Assembly: GCA_015061765.1 (NCBI GenBank)
Contig: SUVZ01000031.1
Coordinates: 1-16,978 of the forward strand
From: Lentisphaerota bacterium
Lineage (GTDB): Bacteria > Verrucomicrobiota > Kiritimatiellia > RFP12 > UBA1067
DNA: 16,978 nt
Direction of reading: 5' to 3'
In this document: positions 8,191 to 14,506 of the stretch, piece by piece
Layout: every line of letters starts with the position of its first letter
Numbering within the stretch: the first letter of the stretch is position 1
Translations under genes and position numbers: made by a program
The notes under the pieces: model-generated
Seen by the model: only the letters and a program-made list of their open reading frames with translations
What the model was told of the DNA's origin: nothing
The model's database searches: none

Positions 8191-8604
8191 GTGAGTCGAA
8201 GAAGCAGACGCAGAGGCCGTGGCGAGGGGGCGAAGGCCACGATCGACATGAACTCCCTCATTGACTTGACGTTCCTTCTGCTCGTCACGTTCATTCTCAC
8301 CCTTCCCGCCCTTGAACAGGGCATCTCGATCATGCTCCCGCGTGCGAAGACGGATACTCTGCCGAACAAGAACAACAAGGCCAACACCATCACCGTTTCG
8401 CAGACCGGCACCTTTTTCAACAATACGCCAATCACGCTTGAGGCGCTTGAGGGCGAGCTCCTGGCAAAGGTGAAGGATGATCCTGATGTGCCTGTTCTCG
8501 TCCGCGGCGATGAACGTCTGACGTATGGCGCGGTGATGGATGTTGTGAAGTTGGTGTACAAGTGCAAGGTCAAAAAGATGGCCCTTGTCACTGTAGAGAA
8601 GTGA
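8191..8604 (+). CDS. exbD: ExbD/TolR-family biopolymer transport protein
   Basis: 137 residues from GTG at 8191, chosen because AGGGAGA (8177-8183) sits 7 bases upstream; no ATG is available in this frame near the homologous start. The N-terminus is strongly basic (SRRSRRRGRG), as expected for a cytoplasmic tail. One membrane helix follows (about 21-41, IDLTFLLLVTFILTLPAL) containing Asp25, the equivalent of the proton-carrying Asp of ExbD ('FID' in E. coli). The rest is a periplasmic domain ending 'LTYGAVMDVVKLVYKCKVKK', typical of ExbD/TolR. It starts 34 bases after exbB stops and is followed by tonB after 22 bases. It acts as a dimer inside the ExbB pentamer in known systems. Confidence 0.9.
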   Translation: MSRRSRRRGRGEGAKATIDMNSLIDLTFLLLVTFILTLPALEQGISIMLPRAKTDTLPNKNNKANTITVSQTGTFFNNTPITLEALEGELLAKVKDDPDVPVLVRGDERLTYGAVMDVVKLVYKCKVKKMALVTVEK

Positions 8605-8626
8605 CGTTGCCGGGATCGCTTCGGAG

Positions 8627-9487
8627 ATGGATTTTGAGATTGACAGGTTCTATGAGGAACGGAAGGACAACTGCGCGTCCAATCCGCTGAATCTCCATAC
8701 AATCCTTATCGCTCTGGGGCTTCATCTGTCTGCGTTCCTGTTCTTCTGGGTGGCCGCAAAGATCATATACCGTGAGCCGGAGGTGGTGATCCCCATCGAC
8801 ATGACCATCGTGCCGCCGTGGGCGGAGCAGGATCCCGACGATCCAGACCCCGATCCGAATCCGCCGCCGGAGGAAAAAACGGAGCCTAAACCCGAACCGA
8901 AGCCAGAGCCGAAGCCTGAACCGAAGGTGGAGCCCAAGGAGAAGATCGAGGCTGTGGAGCAGGTGAAGGAAAAGCCGGCGAAGAAGAAATTCAATCCCGG
9001 CAAGCTTGTGAAGCATCCAAAAAAGGAGAAGCCCAAGAAGCGGAAGTTCAATCCCGGAAAACTTGTCAAGCATCCTAAGATCAAGCCGCCGCCAAACCTT
9101 CCGCGCGGCAAGGGTACGTCCCGCGACAAGCCGCTTTCCCAGGCAGAGATCATGAAGGCACTTGCCGGCGGCGCCAGATTCGGGGTCTCAAACCAGTTGG
9201 CGGCCAATGAGGAGCAGCGGTGCTTCTCGCTCATCCAGCGGCGCTTCTATGAATGCTGGACGGACTTCAACTGGTCGGAGAATCTCCGCCCCGTGCATCT
9301 GAACGTGAAGTTCGGCGCCGGCGGCAAAATTCTCGGATACAGAATTGTGCGATCCTCCGGGGACGCAAAGGTCGACCAGTCCGTGTTGGCGGCGGCGAAG
9401 CGCGCCGGCTATGTTGCGGGCCTCTCCGCCGACTTCCTCAAGAGGTATGCGGAGATCACGATTGAGATGAACCCCAAACGGCAGTGA
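8627..9487 (+). CDS. tonB: TonB-like energy transducer
   Basis: 286 residues. Layout: a short cytoplasmic end, one membrane helix at about 25-46 (ILIALGLHLSAFLFFWVAA), a periplasmic acidic/Pro stretch (DPDDPDPDPNPPPEEK), a Glu-Pro-Lys repeat block typical of TonB, a Lys-rich linker with a duplicated 12-residue KFNPGKLVKHPK, and a C-terminal TonB domain (about 195-286) with VHLNVKFGAGGKILGYRIVRSSGDAKVDQSVLAAAKRAGY. The region before the C-terminal domain also fits TolA-like proteins, but the exbB-exbD neighbours favour TonB. In known systems it carries energy to outer-membrane receptors. The ATG at 8627 directly abuts GGAG with no spacer, so either initiation is weak and coupled to exbD, or the start is elsewhere; I see no better in-frame start upstream. 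Confidence 0.87.
   Translation: MDFEIDRFYEERKDNCASNPLNLHTILIALGLHLSAFLFFWVAAKIIYREPEVVIPIDMTIVPPWAEQDPDDPDPDPNPPPEEKTEPKPEPKPEPKPEPKVEPKEKIEAVEQVKEKPAKKKFNPGKLVKHPKKEKPKKRKFNPGKLVKHPKIKPPPNLPRGKGTSRDKPLSQAEIMKALAGGARFGVSNQLAANEEQRCFSLIQRRFYECWTDFNWSENLRPVHLNVKFGAGGKILGYRIVRSSGDAKVDQSVLAAAKRAGYVAGLSADFLKRYAEITIEMNPKRQ
8987..9079 (+). repeat. Duplicated 12-residue segment inside tonB linker
   Basis: Two copies of a 36-base unit coding KFNPGKLVKHPK begin at 8987 and 9044, 57 bases (19 codons) apart. The DNA of the copies differs at several third codon positions, so the peptide is better conserved than the nucleotides. It sits directly after the EPK repeat block in the periplasm-spanning linker. 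Confidence 0.9.
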
Positions 9488-9497
9488 GGAGTTGGGT

Positions 9498-10166
9498 ATG
9501 GGAGGCAGGAAGAAGGACATCCCGTTCGCGCGGCTAGACTTCTCCCGGAAGGAGAGGACGGGATTCGGCGAGACCGTGTTCGGTGCCGGGAAAACCCCCG
9601 AGCAGATTGCGGGAATCTTCGCAAAATTTTCCGAGAGGCGCATGCCTGTGCTGGCGACGCGCGTGACGAAAGAGCAGTTTGATGCGGTCGTCGCCGCTGG
9701 ACTCACGGTCAGGTATGATCCTGTCGGACGTCTCCTTGTGTCATCGCACAGGAATGGCAGACTGAAGGGCCGTGTGGCGGTCCTCACCGGAGGAACCGCC
9801 GACATTCCGGTCGCGGAGGAGTGCGCCGGAACGATCGAGTTCTTCGGCGGCAAGGTGGACCGATTCTTTGATGTGGGAGTCGCGGGATTGCACCGTCTGC
9901 TGGGCGTGCTGGAAGACGTGCGCAGGGCGGATGTTGTCGTGGCGGTGGCGGGAATGGAAGGGGCGCTTCCAAGCGTGGTGTCGGGCCTTGTCGCCGCCCC
10001 TGTCGTGGCCGTGCCGACATCTGTCGGCTATGGCGCCGGCGCCGGTGGCGTTGCAGCCGCGCTTGCGATGCTCAACTCCTGTGCAGAGGGTGTGAGCGTA
10101 GTCAATATCGACAACGGATTCGGTGCGGCAGTTGTCGCCTGCCGCATGCTCCGCCGCGTGCGGTAG
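9498..10166 (+). CDS. larB: Pyridinium-3,5-biscarboxylic acid mononucleotide synthase LarB
   Basis: 222 residues from the ATG at 9498, selected because GAGGAG (9486-9491) lies 6 bases upstream; an in-frame TTG at 9492 overlaps that site. LarB carboxylates the pyridine ring of nicotinic acid adenine dinucleotide and releases AMP, the first step of the nickel-pincer nucleotide cofactor of lactate racemase (LarA) and related enzymes. Family marks: LDFSRKERTGFGE, GKTPEQIAGI, TGGTADIPVAEECA, DVGVAGLHRLL, VAGMEGALPSVVSGLV, PTSVGYGAGAGG and SCAEGVSVVNIDNGFGAA. The C-terminal half belongs to the PurE-like AIR carboxylase fold. It starts 10 bases after tonB stops, so it is probably in the same transcript. 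larC, larE and larA are not in the window. It converges with the pilin operon; only four bases separate the two stop codons. Confidence 0.93.
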   Translation: MGGRKKDIPFARLDFSRKERTGFGETVFGAGKTPEQIAGIFAKFSERRMPVLATRVTKEQFDAVVAAGLTVRYDPVGRLLVSSHRNGRLKGRVAVLTGGTADIPVAEECAGTIEFFGGKVDRFFDVGVAGLHRLLGVLEDVRRADVVVAVAGMEGALPSVVSGLVAAPVVAVPTSVGYGAGAGGVAAALAMLNSCAEGVSVVNIDNGFGAAVVACRMLRRVR

Positions 10167-10170
10167 TGCA

Positions 10171-10791
10171 TTAAAGCGATCCGCCCGCCGTACGGGCGAT
10201 GGCTGTCAGGCATACAGATACGCCGTCGTCTGCATATCCCGCGTGAATTGCGGCGACGGCCGTCGGGGCCGTAGGATCTCCAAGCGTGAACACAAGCGCG
10301 TCGTCCGCTTCGATTTCGCTTGGAAGCCATCCGGCCCCTGCAAATGCCCCTCGTGCGCGAGCAAGGGCCTGTCCCCTGTCCATTGCGAGCAGACCTGAGA
10401 CGAATTCAGTGGTGCCGCTTCTGTTTGTGTAGCGCAGGGTTTCGGTCATTCCGGCTATGTTGGGAATGAATACCGGCTCGGCTATCGTAAGATTTGCCGC
10501 AGGCATATGGACCTTCTCCGAAAAGGTGCCGCTCGTAGCCTTGTCGCCGTCAAGCAAGCCTGGGATGTCAAAGCCGAACTCGTCCTGACGGTCTGCGGAG
10601 GCGACCCCGGACTCCGCGGTGATCGCCTTCAATCCGGCCTCCTCCCGAACCTCTTTCAGCAGTTCCAGGTTACTGAGGAATATCGGCACGAACTCCACCG
10701 CCGCAACGAGTATCAGGATGATTGCAAGGATGGCTATGGTGAATTCCATCATCGCCTGGCCGGCGCGTTTTCTGTCGGCGTCATATGCCAT
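10171..10791 (-). CDS. TadE-like minor pilin/pseudopilin (third in cassette)
   Basis: 206 residues from the ATG at 10791, which overlaps the end of the TadG-like gene by 11 bases; AGGAGG stands about 11 bases upstream. The start is MAYDADRKRAGQAMMEF, followed by a hydrophobic segment (about 18-38, TIAILAIILILVAAVEFVPIF). Positive residues before Gly11, then Gln, Ala and Glu at +5 of the mature protein, match class III (type IVb/Flp) prepilin processing sites. The rest, residues 40-206, is a soluble, presumably extracytoplasmic domain I do not recognise. TadE-like proteins are pseudopilins of Tad pili in known systems. A longer frame runs upstream but overlaps the TadG-like gene deeply and is not credible. 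Confidence 0.72.
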   Translation of the reverse strand: MAYDADRKRAGQAMMEFTIAILAIILILVAAVEFVPIFLSNLELLKEVREEAGLKAITAESGVASADRQDEFGFDIPGLLDGDKATSGTFSEKVHMPAANLTIAEPVFIPNIAGMTETLRYTNRSGTTEFVSGLLAMDRGQALARARGAFAGAGWLPSEIEADDALVFTLGDPTAPTAVAAIHAGYADDGVSVCLTAIARTAGGSL

Positions 10792-12103
10792 ACGGCGTAC
10801 CCCCTCCTCGCTCCGTGCCCTTTCCTGGCGGACGACAGCCGTCGGCATCGTTGTGTCCGTGTTCCGAATACCACTTTTCGGCCGCCTGCCGGAATTCCGT
10901 ACTTTCAAACACCTCCAGCAGGTGCAGATATTGGTTCGCTCCGCCGGGTCTGCCAAGCAGTCCCAGCAGCGAACGAATGTGGCCGAGGTTGGCCATCCCG
11001 TATCTTCCTGCCGCACCAGGTCCGAACGGCACAAGACGCGCACGCGAGAAAACAGGCAGAACGATTGGCGGCGCCATGGCTGTCACCTTGCGCCCGCGAA
11101 TGCTTCCAAGCACCTTCGCCGCTGCCTGCGCCGTGATGAAGTTCGTCTGCGCAGTGAGGGATGCGAGCGGCACGAAGTCTTCAATCCTGATTGTGGCACT
11201 GCCGCCGCACACGCCGTATTCGTCGCGGAACGGAGTCAGCCAGGGGAATCGGGAGAAGCTGAAATCAACGGGAAAATCCCGCCATTCGGAACGGTCGCAT
11301 ATGCACCAGCTGTACTTTGCAAGGACGTATGCATTGGTTGTGAGTCCCTCCGCCGTCACAACGCTTCCGTCAAGGCCGCAGTCTCTTGCCAGATCGACGA
11401 GTTCCGGTATATGGTTTCCATACAAGATGCCGGATTCCCATCCGATGCCTACATTGCCGAAACAGGCGTTTGCGCCGGAAAGCATTATCTCCTCCGGGTC
11501 GGGAGCTCCAGACGGAACGCTCGGAAGCCGGTGCGCACCGCCTGCATATCGGCAACAGAGCGCACGGAAGTCACGGCTGCGGATTGCTTCGTAGAAGTCG
11601 GGATCGGTGCGCGGGTCGACATTCCCCGCTTTCAATATGGCGGCGTTGTCCACCCCGGCGCGGATGCCGTTTCGCAGCACGACATCCAGCATGCGCCTGT
11701 ATCCGTCATCCGTGAATTCGGACACCAGCCGCGTGACAAGAGTCATGTCACGGGAGACGCGGACTCCGTTTCTCTCCGCGAGATCGTTTGCCGCCTTGAA
11801 TCCGATGGTGGGTCCGATGAATGCCAGCCTGCCCTGGAGTCGCCCAATGCCGGCGACGGCATTTTCGTTCGACTGGCATACGGCCGCAAGCCTGGCCAGA
11901 TTCAGGTCCCCGATCAGGTTCAGGGTGACGCCCTGCCATCGTGCAAGGGCGAGTGCGGAGGCGTCGGCGGCATTCTGCAGACGTATCTTGGATCTGGACG
12001 ACGTGAACACATCCACGTTTAGCGCGAGCAGGAGCGCAAGCCCCGCAAGAATGAGCACGAGGAATATGGCCACCTGGCCGCATCTGTTCCGCCGGGACGT
12101 CAT
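10781..12103 (-). CDS. TadG-like protein with N-terminal Flp-pilus assembly domain
   Basis: 440 residues. The N-terminus MTSRRNRCGQVAIFLVLILAGLALLLALNVDVF and then LQNAADASALALARWQG (about residues 42-58) is the TadG N-terminal domain: a membrane anchor followed by the conserved LQNAADAxALA helix. It has no visible von Willebrand A domain, which many full-length TadG proteins carry. The remainder has many Cys (for instance CRYAGGAHRL, CFGNVGIGW, CGLDGS, CICDRSEW, CGGSATI) and is presumably periplasmic or surface-exposed. The ATG at 12103 overlaps the TadE-like stop (ATGA). The gene lies between two TadE-like genes, so it is probably part of one pilus or surface-structure complex. Confidence 0.75.
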   Translation of the reverse strand: MTSRRNRCGQVAIFLVLILAGLALLLALNVDVFTSSRSKIRLQNAADASALALARWQGVTLNLIGDLNLARLAAVCQSNENAVAGIGRLQGRLAFIGPTIGFKAANDLAERNGVRVSRDMTLVTRLVSEFTDDGYRRMLDVVLRNGIRAGVDNAAILKAGNVDPRTDPDFYEAIRSRDFRALCCRYAGGAHRLPSVPSGAPDPEEIMLSGANACFGNVGIGWESGILYGNHIPELVDLARDCGLDGSVVTAEGLTTNAYVLAKYSWCICDRSEWRDFPVDFSFSRFPWLTPFRDEYGVCGGSATIRIEDFVPLASLTAQTNFITAQAAAKVLGSIRGRKVTAMAPPIVLPVFSRARLVPFGPGAAGRYGMANLGHIRSLLGLLGRPGGANQYLHLLEVFESTEFRQAAEKWYSEHGHNDADGCRPPGKGTERGGGTPYGI

Positions 12104-12669
12104 TGCAGATAATCCGGATAGTGCGCCTCGACAGTTGCAGAGGCCGATATTGCGGCACAGTTGTCATCCTGTCCGTTTTTGCCCGTGCTCGTCCCACCTG
12201 ACGCCAATGCGCTGAATCCGGAGACGTCCGGACGCATTTGCGTGACCTTGGCTGTGGCGGGCGAATTCCCCGAAGTGGCATGAATGAACGTGTTGCCGTC
12301 GCGCCAGAGATCGAAATCGAGTATTGCGTCCGCCTGTGCCTCGTATTCGCTCATGAGATAGTCGTCTATCCTGCGGTAGCGGGACGGGAGCGAGAGTGAA
12401 GCATCCCCAGTGTCGGCCCTTGTGAGACACTTTCCCGCGGCCGGCATCGTCGAGAGCCTTGCAATTTTGCGGACCATGAAATCGTTGTATCCGACGGCGC
12501 GGGCGCGGGCGCATTTTGCCGCCGCGTTCTCGACGAGAAGCTTCGCCCTCACCCGGTCGGAAAGATTGAACAGCGCCAGAAAAAGGAGAAGAATTGCGAT
12601 CATGGCGATGATCGATTCCAGCATGGCCTGTCCGCTCCGGCGGTTGGATGTCACAGTCGTTCCGAGCAT
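12100..12669 (-). CDS. TadE-like minor pilin/pseudopilin (second in cassette)
   Basis: 189 residues from the ATG at 12669; a GTG at 12654 that forms a GTGA overlap with the stop of the small pilin is an equally likely start and gives 184 residues. The sequence near the start, TSNRRSGQAMLESIIAMI, then a hydrophobic segment (AILLLFLALFNLSD), resembles TadE: basic leader, Gly-Gln, Glu at +5. A soluble domain follows, with YRRIDDYLMSEYEAQADAI and a Ser/Thr/Gly-rich tail. No function beyond the pilin-like anchor is recognised. A longer frame upstream would run through the preceding pilin gene and is unlikely. It ends in ATGA with the TadG-like gene. Confidence 0.7.
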   Translation of the reverse strand: MLGTTVTSNRRSGQAMLESIIAMIAILLLFLALFNLSDRVRAKLLVENAAAKCARARAVGYNDFMVRKIARLSTMPAAGKCLTRADTGDASLSLPSRYRRIDDYLMSEYEAQADAILDFDLWRDGNTFIHATSGNSPATAKVTQMRPDVSGFSALASGGTSTGKNGQDDNCAAISASATVEAHYPDYLQ

Positions 12670-12830
12670 ATCACATCCGTGGTGTGGGTGGCTATCTTCC
12701 CTGGCGCCTTCAGGAAGTGTACGGCCGCGCATACAGCGACAAACAGCGCGATGAACACAAGAATGTATTCAAGCGCTGTCTGTCCGCGGCGATATCTGCG
12801 CCGCATTACAGCATTGAGTGCGGCGTTCAT
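12651..12830 (-). CDS. Small Flp-like pilin, 59 residues
   Basis: A 60-codon frame on the minus strand starting at the ATG at 12830. The protein begins MNAALNAVMRRRYRRGQTALEYIL, then a hydrophobic VFIALFVAVCAAVHFL and a short tail ending SERL. The Arg-rich leader, Gly16-Gln17 and Glu at +5 followed by Tyr match the Flp prepilin site and echo the larger flp gene next door (GQTMLEYI). It starts 16 bases after flp stops, with GGCGGA upstream, and its stop overlaps the start of the TadE-like gene. The length is just under common annotation cut-offs. It is probably a second, divergent structural or minor Flp pilin. Confidence 0.75.
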   Translation of the reverse strand: MNAALNAVMRRRYRRGQTALEYILVFIALFVAVCAAVHFLKAPGKIATHTTDVICSERL

Positions 12831-12846
12831 GGCACAAGTCCGCCGA

Positions 12847-13071
12847 TCAGTTCTCGCCGAGTCTCTTGATTGAGTCTTCGTTGAGGTTCTCTGCAGCGTT
12901 GCGTGCGTTCTGGCCTTCCTCTTCGGAGATGGCTTCGGTGGCTCCCGCGACTTTCTTTGCGGTGGCCCGCCCGAAGTAGGTGAACACCGCGATCAGGGAT
13001 ATCGCGATGAGTGCGACGATGATGATGTACTCAAGCATCGTCTGACCTTTTTTGTTCTTTCTTGCATTCAT
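12847..13071 (-). CDS. flp: Flp-type (class III) pilin
   Basis: 74 residues from the ATG at 13071, selected because GGAGG (13079-13083) lies 8 bases upstream. An earlier ATG at 13086 overlaps that ribosome binding site and would add MEVLT, so I reject it. The leader MNARKNKKG is basic; then QTMLEYIIIVALIAISLIAVF, with Glu at +5 and Tyr at +6 of the predicted mature pilin, is the Flp pilin signature. The mature protein would be about 65 residues. The C-terminal tail is acidic and Asn-rich (SEEEGQNARNAAENLNED). Flp pilins are cleaved by a TadV-type peptidase and assembled by the Tad apparatus (TadA/B/C/Z, RcpA/C); none of these is in the window. It is the first gene of the minus-strand cassette and has its own extended -10 promoter. 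Confidence 0.88.
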   Translation of the reverse strand: MNARKNKKGQTMLEYIIIVALIAISLIAVFTYFGRATAKKVAGATEAISEEEGQNARNAAENLNEDSIKRLGEN

Positions 13072-13092
13072 TGTCAGCACCTCCATTTATTC

Positions 13093-14337
13093 CTATGTGC
13101 GTATTGTAGCAGATAATGCGTTTGTTTTGGGGAAATAATCGTCTACGACGGCGCGTACCAGCGAGCGCCGTCGGGCGGTGCCTTTAAGTAGGCATCGCAT
13201 GTATTCGCCGGTGCGTCCGTTGCCATCCCTCTCGACGCATACGGTCACCTCCTGCCCCATGAGACTGCGCGCGAACGATTCGCGGTTTGCGGCGGCGATC
13301 GCCTCGAGTTCTTTTGCCCTTGCCCTGCGGACATCGACGGGAACCACTGGACGCATCGTCGCAGCCTCGGTGCCTTCGCGTTCGGAATAGGGGAAGATGT
13401 GGAGGAAGGTAAAGGGTAAAGGGCAAAGGGTAAGGAGTGACGAGGGATGATGAGTGGAGGGTGAAGAGAGGAAGGATTTTGTTTCGTTGAAGTCGGCTTC
13501 GGTTTCACCGGGGAAGCCGGTTATCACATCGGCTCCGATTGCCAGGCGGGAGCCGAGCCGGTTTCTGGCGTCTGCGCAGAATGCCGCCACATGCTCTATC
13601 GTGTATGGGCGGCGCATGAGGCGGAGGATGCGGTTCGAGCCCGACTGCAGGGACAGGTGCAGGAAACGGCAGATGTTCGGATGGCTTTCCATGGCATCCG
13701 CAAGTCCGGAATCGCACAATCCTGGTTCTATCGAACCCAAGCGCACGCGGTGTCCCGGGGATTCCAGTTCGGCAAGCGCAGACACGAGTTCCGGGAGGCG
13801 GCGGTTTGCGTCGTTGTACAGGCACAGGTTGCATCCGGAGACTACGATTTCGCGAAATCCGGCGTCGAGGTAGGCCCTTGCCCGTGCCAAGACCTGTTCG
13901 AACGGCACGGATGACGGCGCGCCCCTGAACGTGGGCACAATGCAGAACGCGCATCTTCCGGAGCATCCGTCCTGCACTTTCAGGTAGGCGCGCGAAAGCT
14001 GCCGGTTTATGGGCGCATCGGCATCAGGAAGGGAAGGGGGGGCGAGATGCGGCGGAATCGGTCTGGCGTCCGGATGGCATCCGATGATCAGCACCTCTGC
14101 GTCGGGGAATCGGCTGCGGAGCTGATTGATCTTCTTCTCGCAGTCTCGCTGGGCCTTTGCCGTCACGGAGCATCCTCTGACAATGATGACATCGGGGACG
14201 GGTTGCGGAACAGGGCCGTCCTCCGGGGCCGAAGTCAGTTGCACGATCTCCCATCCCGCGGCGGCATACTGCGCCTCCAGGTCGAGAGACTCGGCCCGGT
14301 TCAGGCGGCATCCGAATGTAGTGAAGCCAATTGTCAT
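13093..14337 (-). CDS. mtaB: tRNA (N6-threonylcarbamoyladenosine(37)-C2)-methylthiotransferase MtaB
   Basis: 414 residues. MtaB converts t6A37 of tRNA to ms2t6A with two [4Fe-4S] clusters and SAM. The N-terminal methylthiotransferase domain has the three cluster cysteines at C10 (TTFGCRLN), C56 (VRGCSVTAKAQRD) and C87 (IIGCHPD). The radical SAM CxxxCxxC is C125, C129, C132 (DGCSGRCAFCIVP). Then come LHLSLQSGSNRILRLMRRPY, GADVITGFPGETEADF and LHIFPYSEREGT, and a TRAM-like end. GCRLNRAES favours MtaB over MiaB or RimO. Just after GETEADFNET, about 12-14 extra residues (SSPSTHHPSSLLTLC) are encoded by a purine-rich repeat (see the repeat feature). The ATG at 14337 has no Shine-Dalgarno sequence and lies only about 10 bases from the -10 element. 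The gene diverges from rhaB. Confidence 0.92.
   Translation of the reverse strand: MTIGFTTFGCRLNRAESLDLEAQYAAAGWEIVQLTSAPEDGPVPQPVPDVIIVRGCSVTAKAQRDCEKKINQLRSRFPDAEVLIIGCHPDARPIPPHLAPPSLPDADAPINRQLSRAYLKVQDGCSGRCAFCIVPTFRGAPSSVPFEQVLARARAYLDAGFREIVVSGCNLCLYNDANRRLPELVSALAELESPGHRVRLGSIEPGLCDSGLADAMESHPNICRFLHLSLQSGSNRILRLMRRPYTIEHVAAFCADARNRLGSRLAIGADVITGFPGETEADFNETKSFLSSPSTHHPSSLLTLCPLPFTFLHIFPYSEREGTEAATMRPVVPVDVRRARAKELEAIAAANRESFARSLMGQEVTVCVERDGNGRTGEYMRCLLKGTARRRSLVRAVVDDYFPKTNALSATIRT
13103..13111 (-). promoter_or_regulatory. Extended -10 promoter for the flp-tad cassette
   Basis: On the minus strand this reads TGCTACAAT: a TGN followed by a one-mismatch -10. No -35 is recognisable. 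The predicted start is near 13096, giving a leader of about 25 bases with GGAGG before the flp ATG at 13071. The element lies inside the last codons of mtaB, so flp has a promoter of its own even if mtaB transcription reads through. Confidence 0.6.
13407..13434. repeat. 7-base tandem repeat (GGGTAAA type) within mtaB
   Basis: On the + strand four 7-base units follow one another: AGGTAAA, GGGTAAA, GGGCAAA, GGGTAAG. They are the left part of an almost all-purine stretch running to about 13476. On the mtaB coding strand this is CTTTACC/CTTTGCC, part of the Pro/Leu/Ser-rich insert. Four G runs of two or three, spaced by four bases, could form a G-quadruplex on the non-coding strand. Since 7 is not a multiple of 3, a change of one or two units would shift the mtaB frame. 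Confidence 0.85.
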
Positions 14338-14346
14338 TTGCCGCCG

Positions 14347-14355
14347 ATTATAGCA
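14347..14355 (-). promoter_or_regulatory. Extended -10 promoter for mtaB
   Basis: On the minus strand this reads TGCTATAAT. Its downstream edge is at 14347 and the mtaB ATG occupies 14337-14335, so a start 6-8 bases past the hexamer leaves a leader of only a few bases. The intervening bases (cggcggcaa) hold no Shine-Dalgarno sequence. The transcript is therefore probably leaderless or nearly so. No -35 element is recognisable. Confidence 0.65.
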
Positions 14356-14451
14356 TACAGAGTTTGTCTGCGGCCGGATTTCGCGTCAGACCGTGGACTT
14401 TGTCTCCTCCCTCAATTGATCCAAGTTTCCAAGCCACGGCGCGGGGAGTTG

Positions 14452-14460
14452 TGCTATAAT
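14452..14460 (+). promoter_or_regulatory. Extended -10 promoter for rhaB
   Basis: TGCTATAAT, identical to the mtaB element on the opposite strand about 100 bases away. The predicted start is near 14467, giving a leader of about 40 bases with AAAGGA at 14495-14500. The sequence between the two divergent promoters (14356-14451) has no -35 match and no inverted repeat that I could call an operator. Confidence 0.65.
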
Positions 14461-14506
14461 CGCGTCCATCAGGCATTTAAAGGTGTTGGATCAGAAAGGA
14501 TAGACA

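Noticed and set aside
10184..10200. CGCCCG-CCGTA-CGGGCG hairpin just past the larB stop as a bidirectional terminator
   Set aside because: The stem is only six pairs, has no U-tract on either side, and lies in the coding sequence of the convergent TadE-like gene.
10171..11043. A longer 290-codon version of the last TadE-like protein
   Set aside because: The extra N-terminal part overlaps most of the end of the TadG-like gene and has no pilin features; the start at 10791 with AGGAGG upstream fits the family.
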